Source: Paenibacillus cisolokensis
GTDB taxonomy: Bacteria > Bacillota > Bacilli > Paenibacillales > Paenibacillaceae
Assembly (NCBI RefSeq): GCF_018403665.1
Contig: NZ_BOVJ01000050.1
Location: 1 to 64,000, forward strand
DNA: 64,000 nucleotides
Direction: 5' to 3'
Made by a program: the position numbers and the translations under genes. Below the pieces are notes generated by a model. It did not search any database, had not been told where the DNA came from, and saw only the letters and a list, made by a program, of their open reading frames with translations. Shown here piece by piece: positions 16,902-26,446 of this stretch (position 1 is the stretch's first letter; each line of letters starts with the position of its first letter).

Positions 16902-17516
16902 ATGACTACAACGTTATTTATTCAAGCTAACAATCGTTCGGCGGAGCACTCCGTCAGTGTAAAAATGTACGATGCTTTCTTATCGAGCTACAAGGAATCG
17001 CATCCAAAGGATTCGATTGTGGAAGTGAATTTATTTCATGAGCAACTACCCTATTTGGGAGCCACGATGATCGCAGGAAATTACAAATTCGCTCAAGGCA
17101 TGACTCTTACCCCGGAAGAAGCAGCCGAGCATCGGATTGTCCGTAAACACCTGGAACTGTTTCTCGCAGCAGATAAAATCGTAATTGCTTTCCCTCTATG
17201 GAACTTGACGGCTCCCGCTATCTTGCATACGTATCTGGACTATATGCATCAGCCTCGCAAAACCTTTAAATATACAACGGAAGGATTGGTTGGCCTATTG
17301 CCCGACAAGAAGGTTGCTTTATTAAATGCCAGGGGCGGCGTGTACGGAGAACATGATGAACTCGCGGTCAATTTCGTCAAAAAACACTTACGGGTGTTCG
17401 GCATTCAGGACATCACAACGATTGTCATTGAGGGTCATAACCAGTACCCCGATCGCAGTCAGTCGATCATTGCGGAAGGACTCCGGAATACGGCGCTTGC
17501 GGCAAAAGAGTTCTAA
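16902..17516 (+). CDS. azoR: FMN-dependent NADH-azoreductase (AzoR family)
   Basis: Flavodoxin-fold quinone/azo reductase, 204 residues, normal for AzoR. Seen: LFIQANNRS (FMN phosphate loop), [52 protein letters not shown] and NARGGVYG, which line the FMN site. GGAGGG precedes the ATG. It leads a plus-strand set with the MFS pump and OYE gene. Two-electron reduction of quinones and azo compounds protects against electrophiles. Confidence 0.93.
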   Translation: MTTTLFIQANNRSAEHSVSVKMYDAFLSSYKESHPKDSIVEVNLFHEQLPYLGATMIAGNYKFAQGMTLTPEEAAEHRIVRKHLELFLAADKIVIAFPLWNLTAPAILHTYLDYMHQPRKTFKYTTEGLVGLLPDKKVALLNARGGVYGEHDELAVNFVKKHLRVFGIQDITTIVIEGHNQYPDRSQSIIAEGLRNTALAAKEF

Positions 17517-17553
17517 TGGTGGCTGCATGTCGAAATAGAGGGAGGGGAATTGT

Positions 17554-19091
17554 TTGGCGCAACAAAAAGAAGGCATCATCTTGATGTCCATTGCTTTAGG
17601 TTTGGTCCTGACCGCACTGGATAACACGATCGTATCGGCAAGCATCAATCGAATCATAGACGACATCGGCGGTCTCGATAAAATCACCTGGATTTATACT
17701 ACCTACGCGCTGGCCGGAACCAGCACTATGTTGATATTCGGCAAGCTCTCCGACCTTTTCGGGAGAAAAACTTTGTATTTGATCGCAATCGGAATCTTCC
17801 TGCTGGGTTCTGCGCTCTGCGGAACGGCCGAGACGATTGAGCAACTTAGCATTTACCGGGTCATACAAGGAATCGGATCCGGCGGCATTTTCCCGATTTC
17901 CTTCTCCTTGATCTATACCTTGTATACCGACCCGAAAGAAGCGGGGAAACTGTCCGGGATATTCGGTGCGGTATTCGGACTCTCTTCCATTGCGGGACCG
18001 CAGATCGGCACGTGGATTTCGGAAACGCTGTCCTGGCGTTGGTGTTTCTATATCAACATGCCGTTCGGTATCGTCTCGTTCGTGGCTCTGCTCTTGACGC
18101 TTCGGGAATCCCGGGCGGAGACGAAACCGAAAATCGATGCGTTGGGCGCCATGCTGCTTGTCATCGCTACGGTCTGCGCCATGCTCGTGCTCCAAATGGG
18201 CGGTAAAGACGAGGCATGGACTTCATGGAAGATCATTGCTTTGTTCGGGGTCTCGGTTTTGGCCGTCATCAGTTTTTTCTTTGTGGAACGACGGGCCAAG
18301 GAACCGATATTGCCGTTGCAGCTTTTCAAAAACCGTATGGTGACAGGAACAAGCATTGTCGTATTTTGCCAAGGCGCCATTATGTTCGCCGCGATGACAT
18401 ACCTGCCGCTTTATACCAACTACGTACTTGGCGAAAGCAGATTAAATTTGCTGTTAACTCCATTGATGCTTTCCATGATCTGCGGCTCCGTTCTGATGGG
18501 TTTTATTCTAACTCGCTTCAAAATTCGTACCGTCATGTCGATCAACATGGCGATCGGAATCGTTGTTTCTTGCTTACTTATGAGTCTTTCAGCGGACGTC
18601 CCTTTTTGGCAATTCATTGGAATGGTAGTCTTACTCGGACTAGGTGTACTCGGCCCTTTGAACAGCATCAGCCAGAATGCAGTCGCATACAGCGTTGAAG
18701 AGCGCTTCATCGGTATCTCTTCATCGCTTGTCGGTTTCTTCCGCAGTATGGGTGGCGTAATGGGCGCTTCGATCATGGCTGTCATCGTCAATACTCAAAT
18801 TGCAATGTCGGTCAAAAAGGCAGTTGCCCAGTTCAACCTGAATCCGAATTCGGACCCAGCCAATCATCCGCCGGATACCGAAACCGTGTTACGGTACAAG
18901 GATCAATTTGAACCGGAGATGTTTCCTTCTATAAGCACGCGATGGATCATGCCATCACACAAGGGTTTGTACTATTTCTTTGCTTATCCATCATCGGCGC
19001 CATCGCAACTCTGACGGTTGGATCAATGAAAATAAAAAAACGGTCCGAAGAAACATCCCGGGCCGCCACAAGTTCACAGCTTGAAATTTAA
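17554..19091 (+). CDS. DHA2-type MFS multidrug efflux transporter, TTG start (frameshifted near the 3' end)
   Basis: 14-helix drug:H+ antiporter of the EmrB/QacA family. GLVLTALDNTIVSASINRI is motif D1, GKLSDLFGRKTLYLIAI motif A, and IQGIGSGGIFPISFSLIYTLY motif B. The start is TTG at 17554 with GGAGGGG six bases upstream. A base is lost around 18930; after correction the last helix reads AITQGFVLFLCLSIIGAIATLTVG and the protein ends at 19091 (about 512 residues). It probably exports the toxic compounds that the azoreductase and OYE modify. Confidence 0.9.
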
Positions 19092-19131
19092 AAAAATAAG
19101 AAGAAATCGAACAAGGAGGATTTGATCAATC

Positions 19132-20271
19132 ATGTCCAATGAATCAAAAGGGAACGCATCTGCTATTCATCCTTCCGTACAACCTTTATTTAAGCCATTC
19201 TCAATCGGCAAGTTGACGCTTCCAAATCGAATCGTCATGGCGCCTATGACCCGATCGTTCTCGCCGAACGGCATGCCCGGTCCTAATGTAGCCCAGTATT
19301 ACCGACGCCGAGCTGAGAACGGGGTGGGTTTGATCATAACGGAAGGTACTGTCATTAACCACCCTTCGTCTGCTGACGATCCGAACGTCCCCCAATTCTA
19401 CGGTCCTGCACTGGAAGGCTGGTCCTCCGTCGTAGAGCAGGTACATGCAGCTGGCGGTCTCATCTTCCCTCAACTATGGCATGTCGGCATGGCTCGGAAA
19501 GTTGGGAGTCCTCCGAATCCGGAATCCCTCCCTATAGGACCGTCCGGTATCGATCTGTCCGGCAATCAGGTAACTGTCCCCATGACCGAATCGGAAATCC
19601 TTTCCGTAATTGAGGCATTCGCCCAGGCAGCTACCGATGCGAAGCTGCTAGGATTCGACGGAATCGAAATCCATGGAGCGCACGGTTATTTGATCGATCA
19701 ATTTTTCTGGAAACAAACCAATCAAAGATCGGACCGATACGGCGGCGACAGCTTCGAGGGACGAACGCGCTTCGCAGCAGAAGTCATTCGCTCCATTAGG
19801 AAAGCTGTTGGTCCCGACTTCCCTATCATACTTCGCCTTTCTCAATGGAAAACGTCAAACTATTCGGCTAAGCTGGCGGAGACGCCGAAGCAGTTAGCGT
19901 CATTCCTAGAGTCGCTTACAGCCGCAGGCGTCGATATTTATCATTGTTCGACCCGGCGATACTGGGAACCGGAATTCGAGGGCTCGGACCTGAACTTAGC
20001 AGGATGGGTAAAAGCATTGACCGGACGACCGACCATTACCGTCGGATCTGTAGGCTTGAACGAAGAGTTGATGCGTTCCTTCGCTTCCGGCCAAGTGACC
20101 CAGGTTACCAGCCTTAATGGCTTGATCGAAAGACTCGAGCGCAACGAATTTGATCTGGTGGCCGTTGGGCGCTCGTTGTTGGTAGATCCAGAGTGGGCCA
20201 TGAAAATCCGGAACGGACGGTTCAACGAACTGAAACCTTTCATAGTCGAATCGTTGAGAACACTATCCTGA
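19132..20271 (+). CDS. NADH:flavin oxidoreductase, Old Yellow Enzyme family
   Basis: TIM-barrel FMN enzyme that reduces activated C=C bonds and nitro compounds. 379 residues. Motifs: LFKPFSIGKLTLPNRIVMAPMTR at the N-terminus, FPQLWHVGM, FDGIEIHGAHGYLIDQFFWKQTNQRSD (substrate His and the FMN loop), RSIRKAVG and VGRSLLVDPEW at the C-terminus. A clear GGAGG precedes the ATG. It follows the MFS gene by 40 bases and is probably cotranscribed. Intact frame. Confidence 0.93.
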   Translation: MSNESKGNASAIHPSVQPLFKPFSIGKLTLPNRIVMAPMTRSFSPNGMPGPNVAQYYRRRAENGVGLIITEGTVINHPSSADDPNVPQFYGPALEGWSSVVEQVHAAGGLIFPQLWHVGMARKVGSPPNPESLPIGPSGIDLSGNQVTVPMTESEILSVIEAFAQAATDAKLLGFDGIEIHGAHGYLIDQFFWKQTNQRSDRYGGDSFEGRTRFAAEVIRSIRKAVGPDFPIILRLSQWKTSNYSAKLAETPKQLASFLESLTAAGVDIYHCSTRRYWEPEFEGSDLNLAGWVKALTGRPTITVGSVGLNEELMRSFASGQVTQVTSLNGLIERLERNEFDLVAVGRSLLVDPEWAMKIRNGRFNELKPFIVESLRTLS

Positions 20272-20339
20272 TAGTTGTTATAAATTCATTCGACTCACGA
20301 TCCAATGAGTGAACGATTAACTTTGGAAGGGGAACTAGC

Positions 20340-20856
20340 GTGACGGAAAAACGCACATCATCCAAAAAGAAGGCTCGTGAATTGGCCAAATATTTGCGCG
20401 GCGAGCGGCCAGACTACGCCTACTTGAGAAGTCGAAAAATTTCCAAGACATGATGATTGTCAAGACGCTCATGTATACCGGTATCCGCGTAAGCGAACTA
20501 ATCAATATTCGGCTGGCGGACATTGATTTTCATTACTACCAGGTTCGCATCAATAACGGAAAAGGCGGCAAGGATCGCATTGTCCCATTCCCTCAGTCAT
20601 TTAAAGAACTGTTGGCCATGCACGCTGACGCGATGAAGAAAAACATGCGGTCTATTTATTTGAATCATCGTGGAAGAAGAAGTGCACGGATCGGAGAATA
20701 CGAAAGATTTTGTCCAAATATTCGGAGGAAGCTGGCCTTGTACAAAACTTATCGCCGCACAAGCTGCGACATTTCCTGCTGACTTGGCTCAATGCCGCAA
20801 TTATAAGTCCGGATTCCCGGAAAGACAACGGAGAGATTAATCATTCGCTACATTAA
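20340..20856 (+). pseudogene. truncated tyrosine recombinase (XerC/D-like)
   Basis: GTG start at 20340 after GGAAGGGGA. The N-terminus [20 protein letters not shown] runs into an internal deletion near 20430. The catalytic region continues as [27 protein letters not shown] with Arg I, GKGGKDRIVPFPQSFKELL, then after another frame change YLFESSWKK and [14 protein letters not shown] (HxLRH box). After LLTWL the expected segment with the second His and catalytic Tyr is replaced by an unrelated 21-residue tail ending at 20856. Internal loss plus loss of the nucleophile makes it inactive, unlike the simple homopolymer breaks elsewhere. Confidence 0.8.
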
Positions 20857-20892
20857 TAATTAATAGGATAAAATATTAAGATCGTTCGCCTT

Positions 20893-20936
20893 CGTTCGAC
20901 AGAACCGTCCATCACCGGCCGGTTCGCTGTCGAACG
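20893..20936. repeat. 10-bp perfect inverted repeat CGTTCGACAG/CTGTCGAACG
   Basis: Arms at 20893-20902 and 20927-20936 pair perfectly, with an inner AACCG/CGGTT helix. No T run follows on either strand, so it is not a standard intrinsic terminator. It sits between the broken recombinase and the APC permease and could be a recombinase-related site or a transcript-end hairpin. Confidence 0.5.
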
Positions 20937-20992
20937 GCTCGCATTATGTAAATTTGTGCGTTTCCCCGGGAAATGACAGCCGGCCCGCCCAT

Positions 20993-22642
20993 TCATTTCC
21001 CGGACATCCTGCGGCGGTAAGTGCGTTCCATACGGATGATTTCGTCGCGCGTGCGCCGGGAAGCGTTCTCCAAACCTTCTTTATGCCGCTTGCCGTAACG
21101 AAAGTCCATGATGATCACGACGAGCACGATGATGGCGGCGGCCGCTGCTGCCCAGACGCTGAACAAATAAACGGCGGCGGCCGCGGTCAGCAGCAGCCAG
21201 ACGAAGGCGATCCAGCCGAGCGGCTTTCCCCAACCGCCCAGCCGCCACGGCGCGTCGGCCTCCAGCCGGCTCCATCTGTCCCTGCGCGTCAGCTTGAGGC
21301 CGATCGGAATGGCGTACGCGATATGAAGACATAACATCACGAACGCCAGCGTGAAAGAGACCGGCGACAGCCGCTGCAGCCAGACGGCCGTATCGAGCAG
21401 TACGGCGCAAGTGAGGCCGGCGGCGGTGACGAGCCAGATCGCCCGGACGGGCATATGGCTTTTGGCCGACACCTGGGCCCACAGGAAGCTTCTGGGGGCC
21501 GCCTGATCGCGGGCCAGCGCGAAGAGCGACCGCGATGCCGTACCGAGCACCGCAAATCCGCTGAACCATAGCGCAAGCGCGATGCCGGCCGCGACGACCG
21601 GTCCCGCCGCCTTCCACGGCGCCAGCGCCAACTGGAGGAACAGGCTGCCGCCGGCGGCATCGGTGCCGGCTCCCCAGGACAGCGCCATGAACGCGAGCAG
21701 CACGAATCCGATCACGGCGACATAGGCAGCCGACAAAAACATCCCCCAGGGAACGCGGATGCGCGGATCGACCGTTTCTTCGCCCGCATGGCCGGCCGCG
21801 TCCCCGCCGATGAAAGCCCGCATCAGCAGCAGCGTGCCGGCTGCGAATGCCCATAGGTCGCCTTCCGTTCCGAGCACCGAATTGTCGAATCGATACAACC
21901 AGTCCGCCGGATAGGTCCCCGGCCAGACGATCCAGACGAGTCCGGCTATAATCGCGACCGCAAGCAGCGCCTGCAGCCAGGCGCCCGCCGCGTGTACGGC
22001 GGCAAGCAGGCGGATGCCCGCATGATGCGCTGCCGCTTGCGTGCCGAACAGCGCCAGCGTCCACGACCAGAACGTCAGCGCGCCGGGCGAATAGCCGAAC
22101 CGCTGCGAGGCGTAAGCGTCCAGCAAACCGGCTGCCGTCACGTTCACGAGAACGAGCAGTGCCCCATATCCGGATAGATGGAGCCAGCCCGCATACCAGC
22201 CCCATCTCCGTCCGCCCAGTGCGGCAGCCCAGTGATAACAGCCGCCGGCCGTCGGCACCGCCGATGCGATCTCGGCCTGCGAAGCGCATACGGCCAGCGA
22301 GAACAGCGCGACGATCGGCCAGCCGTAGCCGATCACCGCCGGTCCGCCCAGCATGAGGGCCGGACCGAACAAAACCGCCGAGCTGCCGATCAAAGACATC
22401 ACATTGAAGGATGCGCCGAACGACGACAGGCCCCCGAGGCCGCGGCGCAGCTGCTGGGCGAGACCGAACCGGTTCAGGTCATGTTTGTCCCGCATCCACC
22501 GGACATATTCGGTCTGATCGCCGAGCGTCAGATGCCGTGAAGCTCTCACCCGCCGTTCGGCCAGCGCGGCCAAAGCGATGGCTGTCGCGCAAACGGCGGC
22601 AAAAGCAGCGCTCCTACGAGCACGAACCCCATTGATGCCCAC
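20993..22642 (-). CDS. APC-superfamily amino acid permease
   Basis: Twelve-helix permease of the amino acid/choline type. DLNRFGLAQQLRRGLGGLSSFGASF and PTAGGCYHWAAALGG are the substrate-loop motifs at the start of helices 1 and 2-3. The first about 55 residues (up to VRWMRDKHD) are unusual. The GTG start at 22642 has a poorly spaced ribosome site. A better-placed ATG at 22627 (MGFVLVG) lies in another frame, so a one-base error in the first 30 bases of the gene is likely. The product is about 540 residues. The substrate is not readable. Lies 52 bases after the DUF3298 gene on the same strand. Confidence 0.82.
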   Translation of the reverse strand: MGINGVRARRSAAFAAVCATAIALAALAERRVRASRHLTLGDQTEYVRWMRDKHDLNRFGLAQQLRRGLGGLSSFGASFNVMSLIGSSAVLFGPALMLGGPAVIGYGWPIVALFSLAVCASQAEIASAVPTAGGCYHWAAALGGRRWGWYAGWLHLSGYGALLVLVNVTAAGLLDAYASQRFGYSPGALTFWSWTLALFGTQAAAHHAGIRLLAAVHAAGAWLQALLAVAIIAGLVWIVWPGTYPADWLYRFDNSVLGTEGDLWAFAAGTLLLMRAFIGGDAAGHAGEETVDPRIRVPWGMFLSAAYVAVIGFVLLAFMALSWGAGTDAAGGSLFLQLALAPWKAAGPVVAAGIALALWFSGFAVLGTASRSLFALARDQAAPRSFLWAQVSAKSHMPVRAIWLVTAAGLTCAVLLDTAVWLQRLSPVSFTLAFVMLCLHIAYAIPIGLKLTRRDRWSRLEADAPWRLGGWGKPLGWIAFVWLLLTAAAAVYLFSVWAAAAAAIIVLVVIIMDFRYGKRHKEGLENASRRTRDEIIRMERTYRRRMSGK

Positions 22643-22694
22643 CTCCCTCTACTACCCTATGAAGAGGAAGCGAACCGCAGCACTGCTTGTTTTT

Positions 22695-23297
22695 TTACAG
22701 CATGGCAGCCAATGGCCCGTCATCGTTAATGATCGGCTCCAGCTCGTAGACGGAGATCGGAAAATAGGGAAATCCGTAAACGTACGGCGCCAATTCATAC
22801 AATTGAAAGTAAATGACCAGCGAGCGGTCCGCTACATAAAAATCCTGGTCCGGACGTATCGACTGGAACGGCTGGAGCGTATCGATCTTCCGCTCTTTAA
22901 TCTGCTCCGCCACGATTTCGGACAATACTTTGACATAGGGACTGCCGGGTTTGAACAATTCGTGAAGCGCATACGAGCGGCCGGTTGTCGTATCGAACGT
23001 CAGCGAGCGCTGCAGCGTCAGCCCGTGCGCCCCGCCGGTGTACGCATAATTGAAAAGCGAAATGCTCAGCACCTGGCTGTGGTTCGTCTTTGTCTCGAAA
23101 TAGCCGATCATCTCGGCGCGCGGATCGTCCAGCGAGCCTTGATCGACGACGAGCTGGCGGACCGTGCCGCGAATGGCATCGTTAATGTCCGCTTCCGCTC
23201 TGCGGCTGTGCAAGCCGCGTACGACCGGAACCCACAGTTCCGTCTTCGGCAACACGACGCGATGCGACGAAATGATTGGAGGAGGGTGAAAAACCAT
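22695..23297 (-). CDS. DUF3298/DUF4163 (PdaC/RsiV-like) protein
   Basis: 200 residues without a clear signal peptide. The N-terminal half carries the DUF4163-like pattern (INDAIRGTVRQLV, YFETKTNHSQVLSISLFNYAYTGGAHGLT). The GGAHG motif and YALHELFKPGSPYVKVLSEIV followed by FYVADRSLVIYFQLYELAPYVYGFPYFPI mark the DUF3298 domain. These domains occur in the anti-sigma factor RsiV (lysozyme sensing) and in peptidoglycan deacetylase PdaC. With no membrane helix here, the role is unknown. Confidence 0.85.
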   Translation of the reverse strand: MVFHPPPIISSHRVVLPKTELWVPVVRGLHSRRAEADINDAIRGTVRQLVVDQGSLDDPRAEMIGYFETKTNHSQVLSISLFNYAYTGGAHGLTLQRSLTFDTTTGRSYALHELFKPGSPYVKVLSEIVAEQIKERKIDTLQPFQSIRPDQDFYVADRSLVIYFQLYELAPYVYGFPYFPISVYELEPIINDDGPLAAML

Positions 23298-23315
23298 AAT
23301 GGAACACCTGCCTAG

Positions 23316-23830
23316 TCAGCAATGATGTTCCATTATATGCGCCCGCCTCATCTCATGCCATTCGATGCCTCCATGGTTCGAGGCGGCCGGACCGATATAT
23401 TCGAAACCTTGTTTGCGGTAAAAATCGACCAGATGCTTCTCGCACATCAGCATGACGGATGCGAGTCCGTCGGTTTCGGCTTGACGGATCAGACGTCTGA
23501 CAAGCTTGGAAGCGATGCCGCGGCGGCGCCATGACGGCTCGACTGCGACGGTCAACACGCAAAATGAATGCCGTCGTCGTCCGCCCCCTGAACCCCCTTC
23601 GCCTCGTCGCCGCAAGTCGGACTGTTCGTTCGTACGCCGTTGGCGATGCCGACCAGCTTGCCGCCGATCCAGGCCGACCAGAAATAAGCGCCGAATCGCC
23701 GGTAGCGGTAACGGAACGCTTCCGTCGTCGCCGCCGCCTCCGGCGGGTAGCACAGACGTTCCAGCCGGTAAGCTGCATCCAGCTCCTCCTCCCGAATCGG
23801 GCGCAGCTCGATCGCGGACAGCTCGCTCAC
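23316..23830 (-). CDS. GNAT-family N-acetyltransferase (frameshifted)
   Basis: Acetyl-CoA dependent acetyltransferase, about 171 residues. The GTG at 23830 overlaps the stop of the ABC ATPase (GTGA), so it is translationally coupled. SELSAIELRPIREEELDAAYRLERL is the N-terminal strand-helix. After correcting the short T run (read at 23564-23561), HFCVLTVAVEPSWRRRGIASKLVRRLIRQAE gives the acetyl-CoA loop (R/QxxGxG/A variant RRRGIAS), and FYRKQGFEYIGP is motif B. The substrate is unknown. Confidence 0.85.
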
Positions 23831-24552
23831 AGCAGCATCTTCTCCCGCTCCGTCAGCCTTCTGCCGCTTACGTCGAGCACGATCCGGCCCTGATTCAGTC
23901 CGATCGTGCGGTCGGCGAAACGCTCCGCCCAATCGCCCTGGTGGAGCACCGCGATGACAATCAGCCCCTGCTCCTTGCACAGCCGCTTCAAGTCGGCGAG
24001 CACCGTATCGGCCGCGTGCGGATCGAGTCCCGATACCGGTTCGTCGGCCAATATCACCTTGGCGCCGTGCACGAGCGCCCGGGCGATCGCGATGCGCTGT
24101 TTCTCGCCGCCGCTCATGTTGCTCACTTTCTGGTGCGCCTTGTCCAGCAGCCCCATTTTCTCGATCATATCCATCGCGCCCATATAATCGTCATTGCGCA
24201 CCATGCCGGTCAGACGCCGGAAGATCGACGTTTGATAAGCGGAACCGATCAGCACGTTTTTCAGACCGGTCCGGTTCGGATACAGAACGGGCTTCTCTTC
24301 CAGGTACGCGACCTCTCGCCGGATTTTGCGAATGCCCGCCCAGCCCTGCTTGAAAATATCCGTCCCGTCGAAGACGTACGTGCCGCCGCTCCATTTTTCG
24401 CGCAGCGCCAGGCAGCGCAGCAGCATCGACTTGCCGCTCCCGCTCGCGCCCTTGACGGCGATGAACTGGCCTTGTCCGGCTTCCAGCGTAATATCGTCCA
24501 GCACCTTGGGCCCGCCGGGTATCTGTTTCGTCAATCGGGATACGTGAATCAT
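23827..24552 (-). CDS. ABC transporter ATPase, PhnC/LolD-like, orphan
   Basis: 242 residues. Walker A GASGSGKSMLLRCLAL, Q-loop region VAYLEEKP (Q replaced), signature MSGGEKQRIAIARALV, Walker B VILADEPVSGLDP. The start at 24552 has AAGGAG upstream; the frame extends farther without support. No permease or binding protein is adjacent. Coupled to the GNAT gene. The closest recognisable types are phosphonate (PhnC) or lipoprotein (LolD) ATPases, but the partner is unknown. Diverges from the LexA-boxed small gene. Confidence 0.88.
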   Translation of the reverse strand: MIHVSRLTKQIPGGPKVLDDITLEAGQGQFIAVKGASGSGKSMLLRCLALREKWSGGTYVFDGTDIFKQGWAGIRKIRREVAYLEEKPVLYPNRTGLKNVLIGSAYQTSIFRRLTGMVRNDDYMGAMDMIEKMGLLDKAHQKVSNMSGGEKQRIAIARALVHGAKVILADEPVSGLDPHAADTVLADLKRLCKEQGLIVIAVLHQGDWAERFADRTIGLNQGRIVLDVSGRRLTEREKMLL

Positions 24553-24635
24553 GTCCGTTTCTCCTTTGCAGCGCGTCCGTTTTTGCGAAATTTTCCTATA
24601 AACTAGTTTACGGGAAACAAAAAACAGTTTCCACC

Positions 24636-24677
24636 CGAACAAATGTTTGTTATAATAGAAACAAGAACAAACGTTCT
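24636..24677 (+). promoter_or_regulatory. two LexA/DinR-type SOS boxes around a -10 box
   Basis: CGAACAAATGTTTG (24636-24649) matches 13 of 14 positions of the Bacillus LexA consensus CGAACRNRYGTTYC. AGAACAAACGTTCT (24664-24677) matches 12 of 14. The -10 hexamer TATAAT (24651-24656) lies exactly between them, so transcription would start in the second box. Two boxes bracketing the promoter predict tight SOS repression of the small gene at 24704. Confidence 0.75.
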
Positions 24678-24703
24678 ATCCATTGCGAAGGAGGCTGACC
24701 AGC

Positions 24704-24928
24704 ATGACCAACTGCGAGAACTATCGTTTTGTGGAAAAGCATCGTCCGTGGCGGGACTTGACGTTCAAGTTTTATGCCGACGGCAGACTGACCATTATCG
24801 ATAACGAAGCGGGGGTGCCGGTCGCTCCGCGCGAATTGAAAGGAGACAGTCTGGATTTTTACGTACGGAAGCGCATTTCGTTCATCAAGAACGATCTGAT
24901 CGCGAAGAAGACCAAGTACGGCGCCTGA
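24704..24928 (+). CDS. small hypothetical protein under apparent LexA control
   Basis: 74 residues beginning MTNCENYRFVEKHRPWRD. The ATG at 24704 follows AAGGAGG. No membrane helix, signal peptide or known motif is seen; the sequence is mixed charged and aromatic (TFKFYADGRLTIID, VRKRISFIKNDLIAKKTK) with a basic C-terminus, which might bind nucleic acid or a protein. It has its own promoter with two SOS boxes and its own terminator. It is not like the YneA division inhibitor, which has a transmembrane segment and LysM. The function is not inferable. Confidence 0.8.
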   Translation: MTNCENYRFVEKHRPWRDLTFKFYADGRLTIIDNEAGVPVAPRELKGDSLDFYVRKRISFIKNDLIAKKTKYGA

Positions 24929-24958
24929 CGACGGTCAGGCAGCAGCCGTTATGATGAG

Positions 24959-24994
24959 AAAGCAGAGGTCGCACAAGGCGCCCCTGCTTTTTTA
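24959..24994 (+). terminator. intrinsic terminator of the SOS-boxed small gene
   Basis: AGCAG (24961-24965) with GG, and CC with CTGCT (24984-24988), form the stem; six T residues follow. It lies 32 bases past the stop codon. Confidence 0.65.
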
Positions 24995-25008
24995 TCCTAT
25001 GAAGCCGC

Positions 25009-26403
25009 TTATTCGTAGTCCTTTACTTTTTCTTTCAGCCGATACAGCTGTTCCTTGAGGCTGCGGACGGTATCTGCATATTCCGGATCGTGGTAGACGC
25101 TGTTGAGTTCGTAAGGGTCTTTCTGCAGATCGAACAGTTCCCATTCCGGCTCTTTCGGATCGTCGATCGAATGGGTCGTGCCGAGCGCCTCCGCATAATA
25201 GTAGATTAATTTGTATCTTTCGGTGCGGATGCCGTAATGCGCGTACACGCCATGATGGGACAGATGCATCCAATAACGGTAATACATGGACGTTTGCCAG
25301 CCTTCCGGCACTTCGCCTTTCATCAGCGGCCGCAAGCTGCTTCCCTGCATATGATCCGGAATATCGATTCCCGCATAATCCAGGAAGGTCGGAGCGAAGT
25401 CCACATTCAGCGCCATCGCCTTCTGCACGCTGCCGGGACGGATTTCTTTCGGATACCTTACAATAAAGGGCATGCGCAGCGATTCCTCGTACATGAACCG
25501 TTTGTCGTACCAGCCGTGGTCGCCCAGGAAAAAGCCCTGGTCCGACGTGTAGATGACGATCGTATTGTCCGCTAGCCCCTTCTCGTCGAGATAATCCAGG
25601 AGACGGCCGACATTGTCGTCGACCGACGCGATACATCTCAAATAATCTTTTATGTACCGCTGGTATTTCCACTTCTTCACCTCGAGCGGCGTAAGCCCTT
25701 CCGGAGGCTCTCCTTTCGTATCGAGCGCATTCAAGTCCCTGTCGATCCTCATCGTAGCGGCTGCGGCGGCCGCCGCCCGGTTGCTGTAATCGTCATAGAA
25801 CGTCTCCGGCTCCGGGATGTCGATATCCTCGTACATATGGGCATGCTTGTCGTCCGGCTCCCAATGGCGATGCGGCGCCTTATGATGGCACATGAGAAAG
25901 AATGGTTTGTCCTGATCGCGATTTTCGAGCCACTCGAGCGACAAGTCGGTGATGATGTCGGTGACATAGCCGGTATACGGCTTGAGCTCGCCCATTTCGT
26001 ACATCGAAGGGTTGTGGTACTCCCCTTGATCGGGGAGAATATTCCAGTAATCGAAGCCGGTCGGGTCATAGACCCCTCCGTGCCCCAGATGCCATTTGCC
26101 GATCAGCCCGGTCTGATAGCCGTTCTTCTGCAAAATCTTGGGCACCGTTTGTTGTCTGCCATCCAGGCCGTCTCCCAATGTTTTGACCCCGTTCAAATGA
26201 TTATAAAGACCGGTCAAAATCGTGGCCCGGCTCGGGGCGCAGATCGAGTTGGTGCAGAAGCAATTGTCGAACCGCATCCCTTCCTCGGCGATCCGGTCCA
26301 GGTTGGGCGTCTCGTTGATCCGGCTGCCGTAGCAGCTCATCGCATGAGCGGCATGATCGTCACTCATAATAAATAATATATTCGGGCGTGAATCGGACCC
26401 CAT
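25009..26403 (-). CDS. sulfatase, formylglycine (Cys) type
   Basis: Hydrolase of sulfate esters, family S1, 464 residues. [11 protein letters not shown] gives the metal aspartates. [13 protein letters not shown] is the maturation motif CxPSR, with Cys55 converted to formylglycine. GLIGKWHLG and [30 protein letters not shown] complete the active site. No signal peptide is seen, so it probably acts inside the cell on imported oligosaccharides. No maturation enzyme (FGE or anSME) is in the window. It ends the minus-strand GH35 unit, 43 bases after the glycoamylase-like gene. Some family members act on phosphonate or phosphodiesters, so the substrate is open. Confidence 0.9.
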   Translation of the reverse strand: MGSDSRPNILFIMSDDHAAHAMSCYGSRINETPNLDRIAEEGMRFDNCFCTNSICAPSRATILTGLYNHLNGVKTLGDGLDGRQQTVPKILQKNGYQTGLIGKWHLGHGGVYDPTGFDYWNILPDQGEYHNPSMYEMGELKPYTGYVTDIITDLSLEWLENRDQDKPFFLMCHHKAPHRHWEPDDKHAHMYEDIDIPEPETFYDDYSNRAAAAAAATMRIDRDLNALDTKGEPPEGLTPLEVKKWKYQRYIKDYLRCIASVDDNVGRLLDYLDEKGLADNTIVIYTSDQGFFLGDHGWYDKRFMYEESLRMPFIVRYPKEIRPGSVQKAMALNVDFAPTFLDYAGIDIPDHMQGSSLRPLMKGEVPEGWQTSMYYRYWMHLSHHGVYAHYGIRTERYKLIYYYAEALGTTHSIDDPKEPEWELFDLQKDPYELNSVYHDPEYADTVRSLKEQLYRLKEKVKDYE

Positions 26404-26446
26404 GGTTAACCATCCTTTCAGTCGAAGTAATCGGTATCAAGTACCG

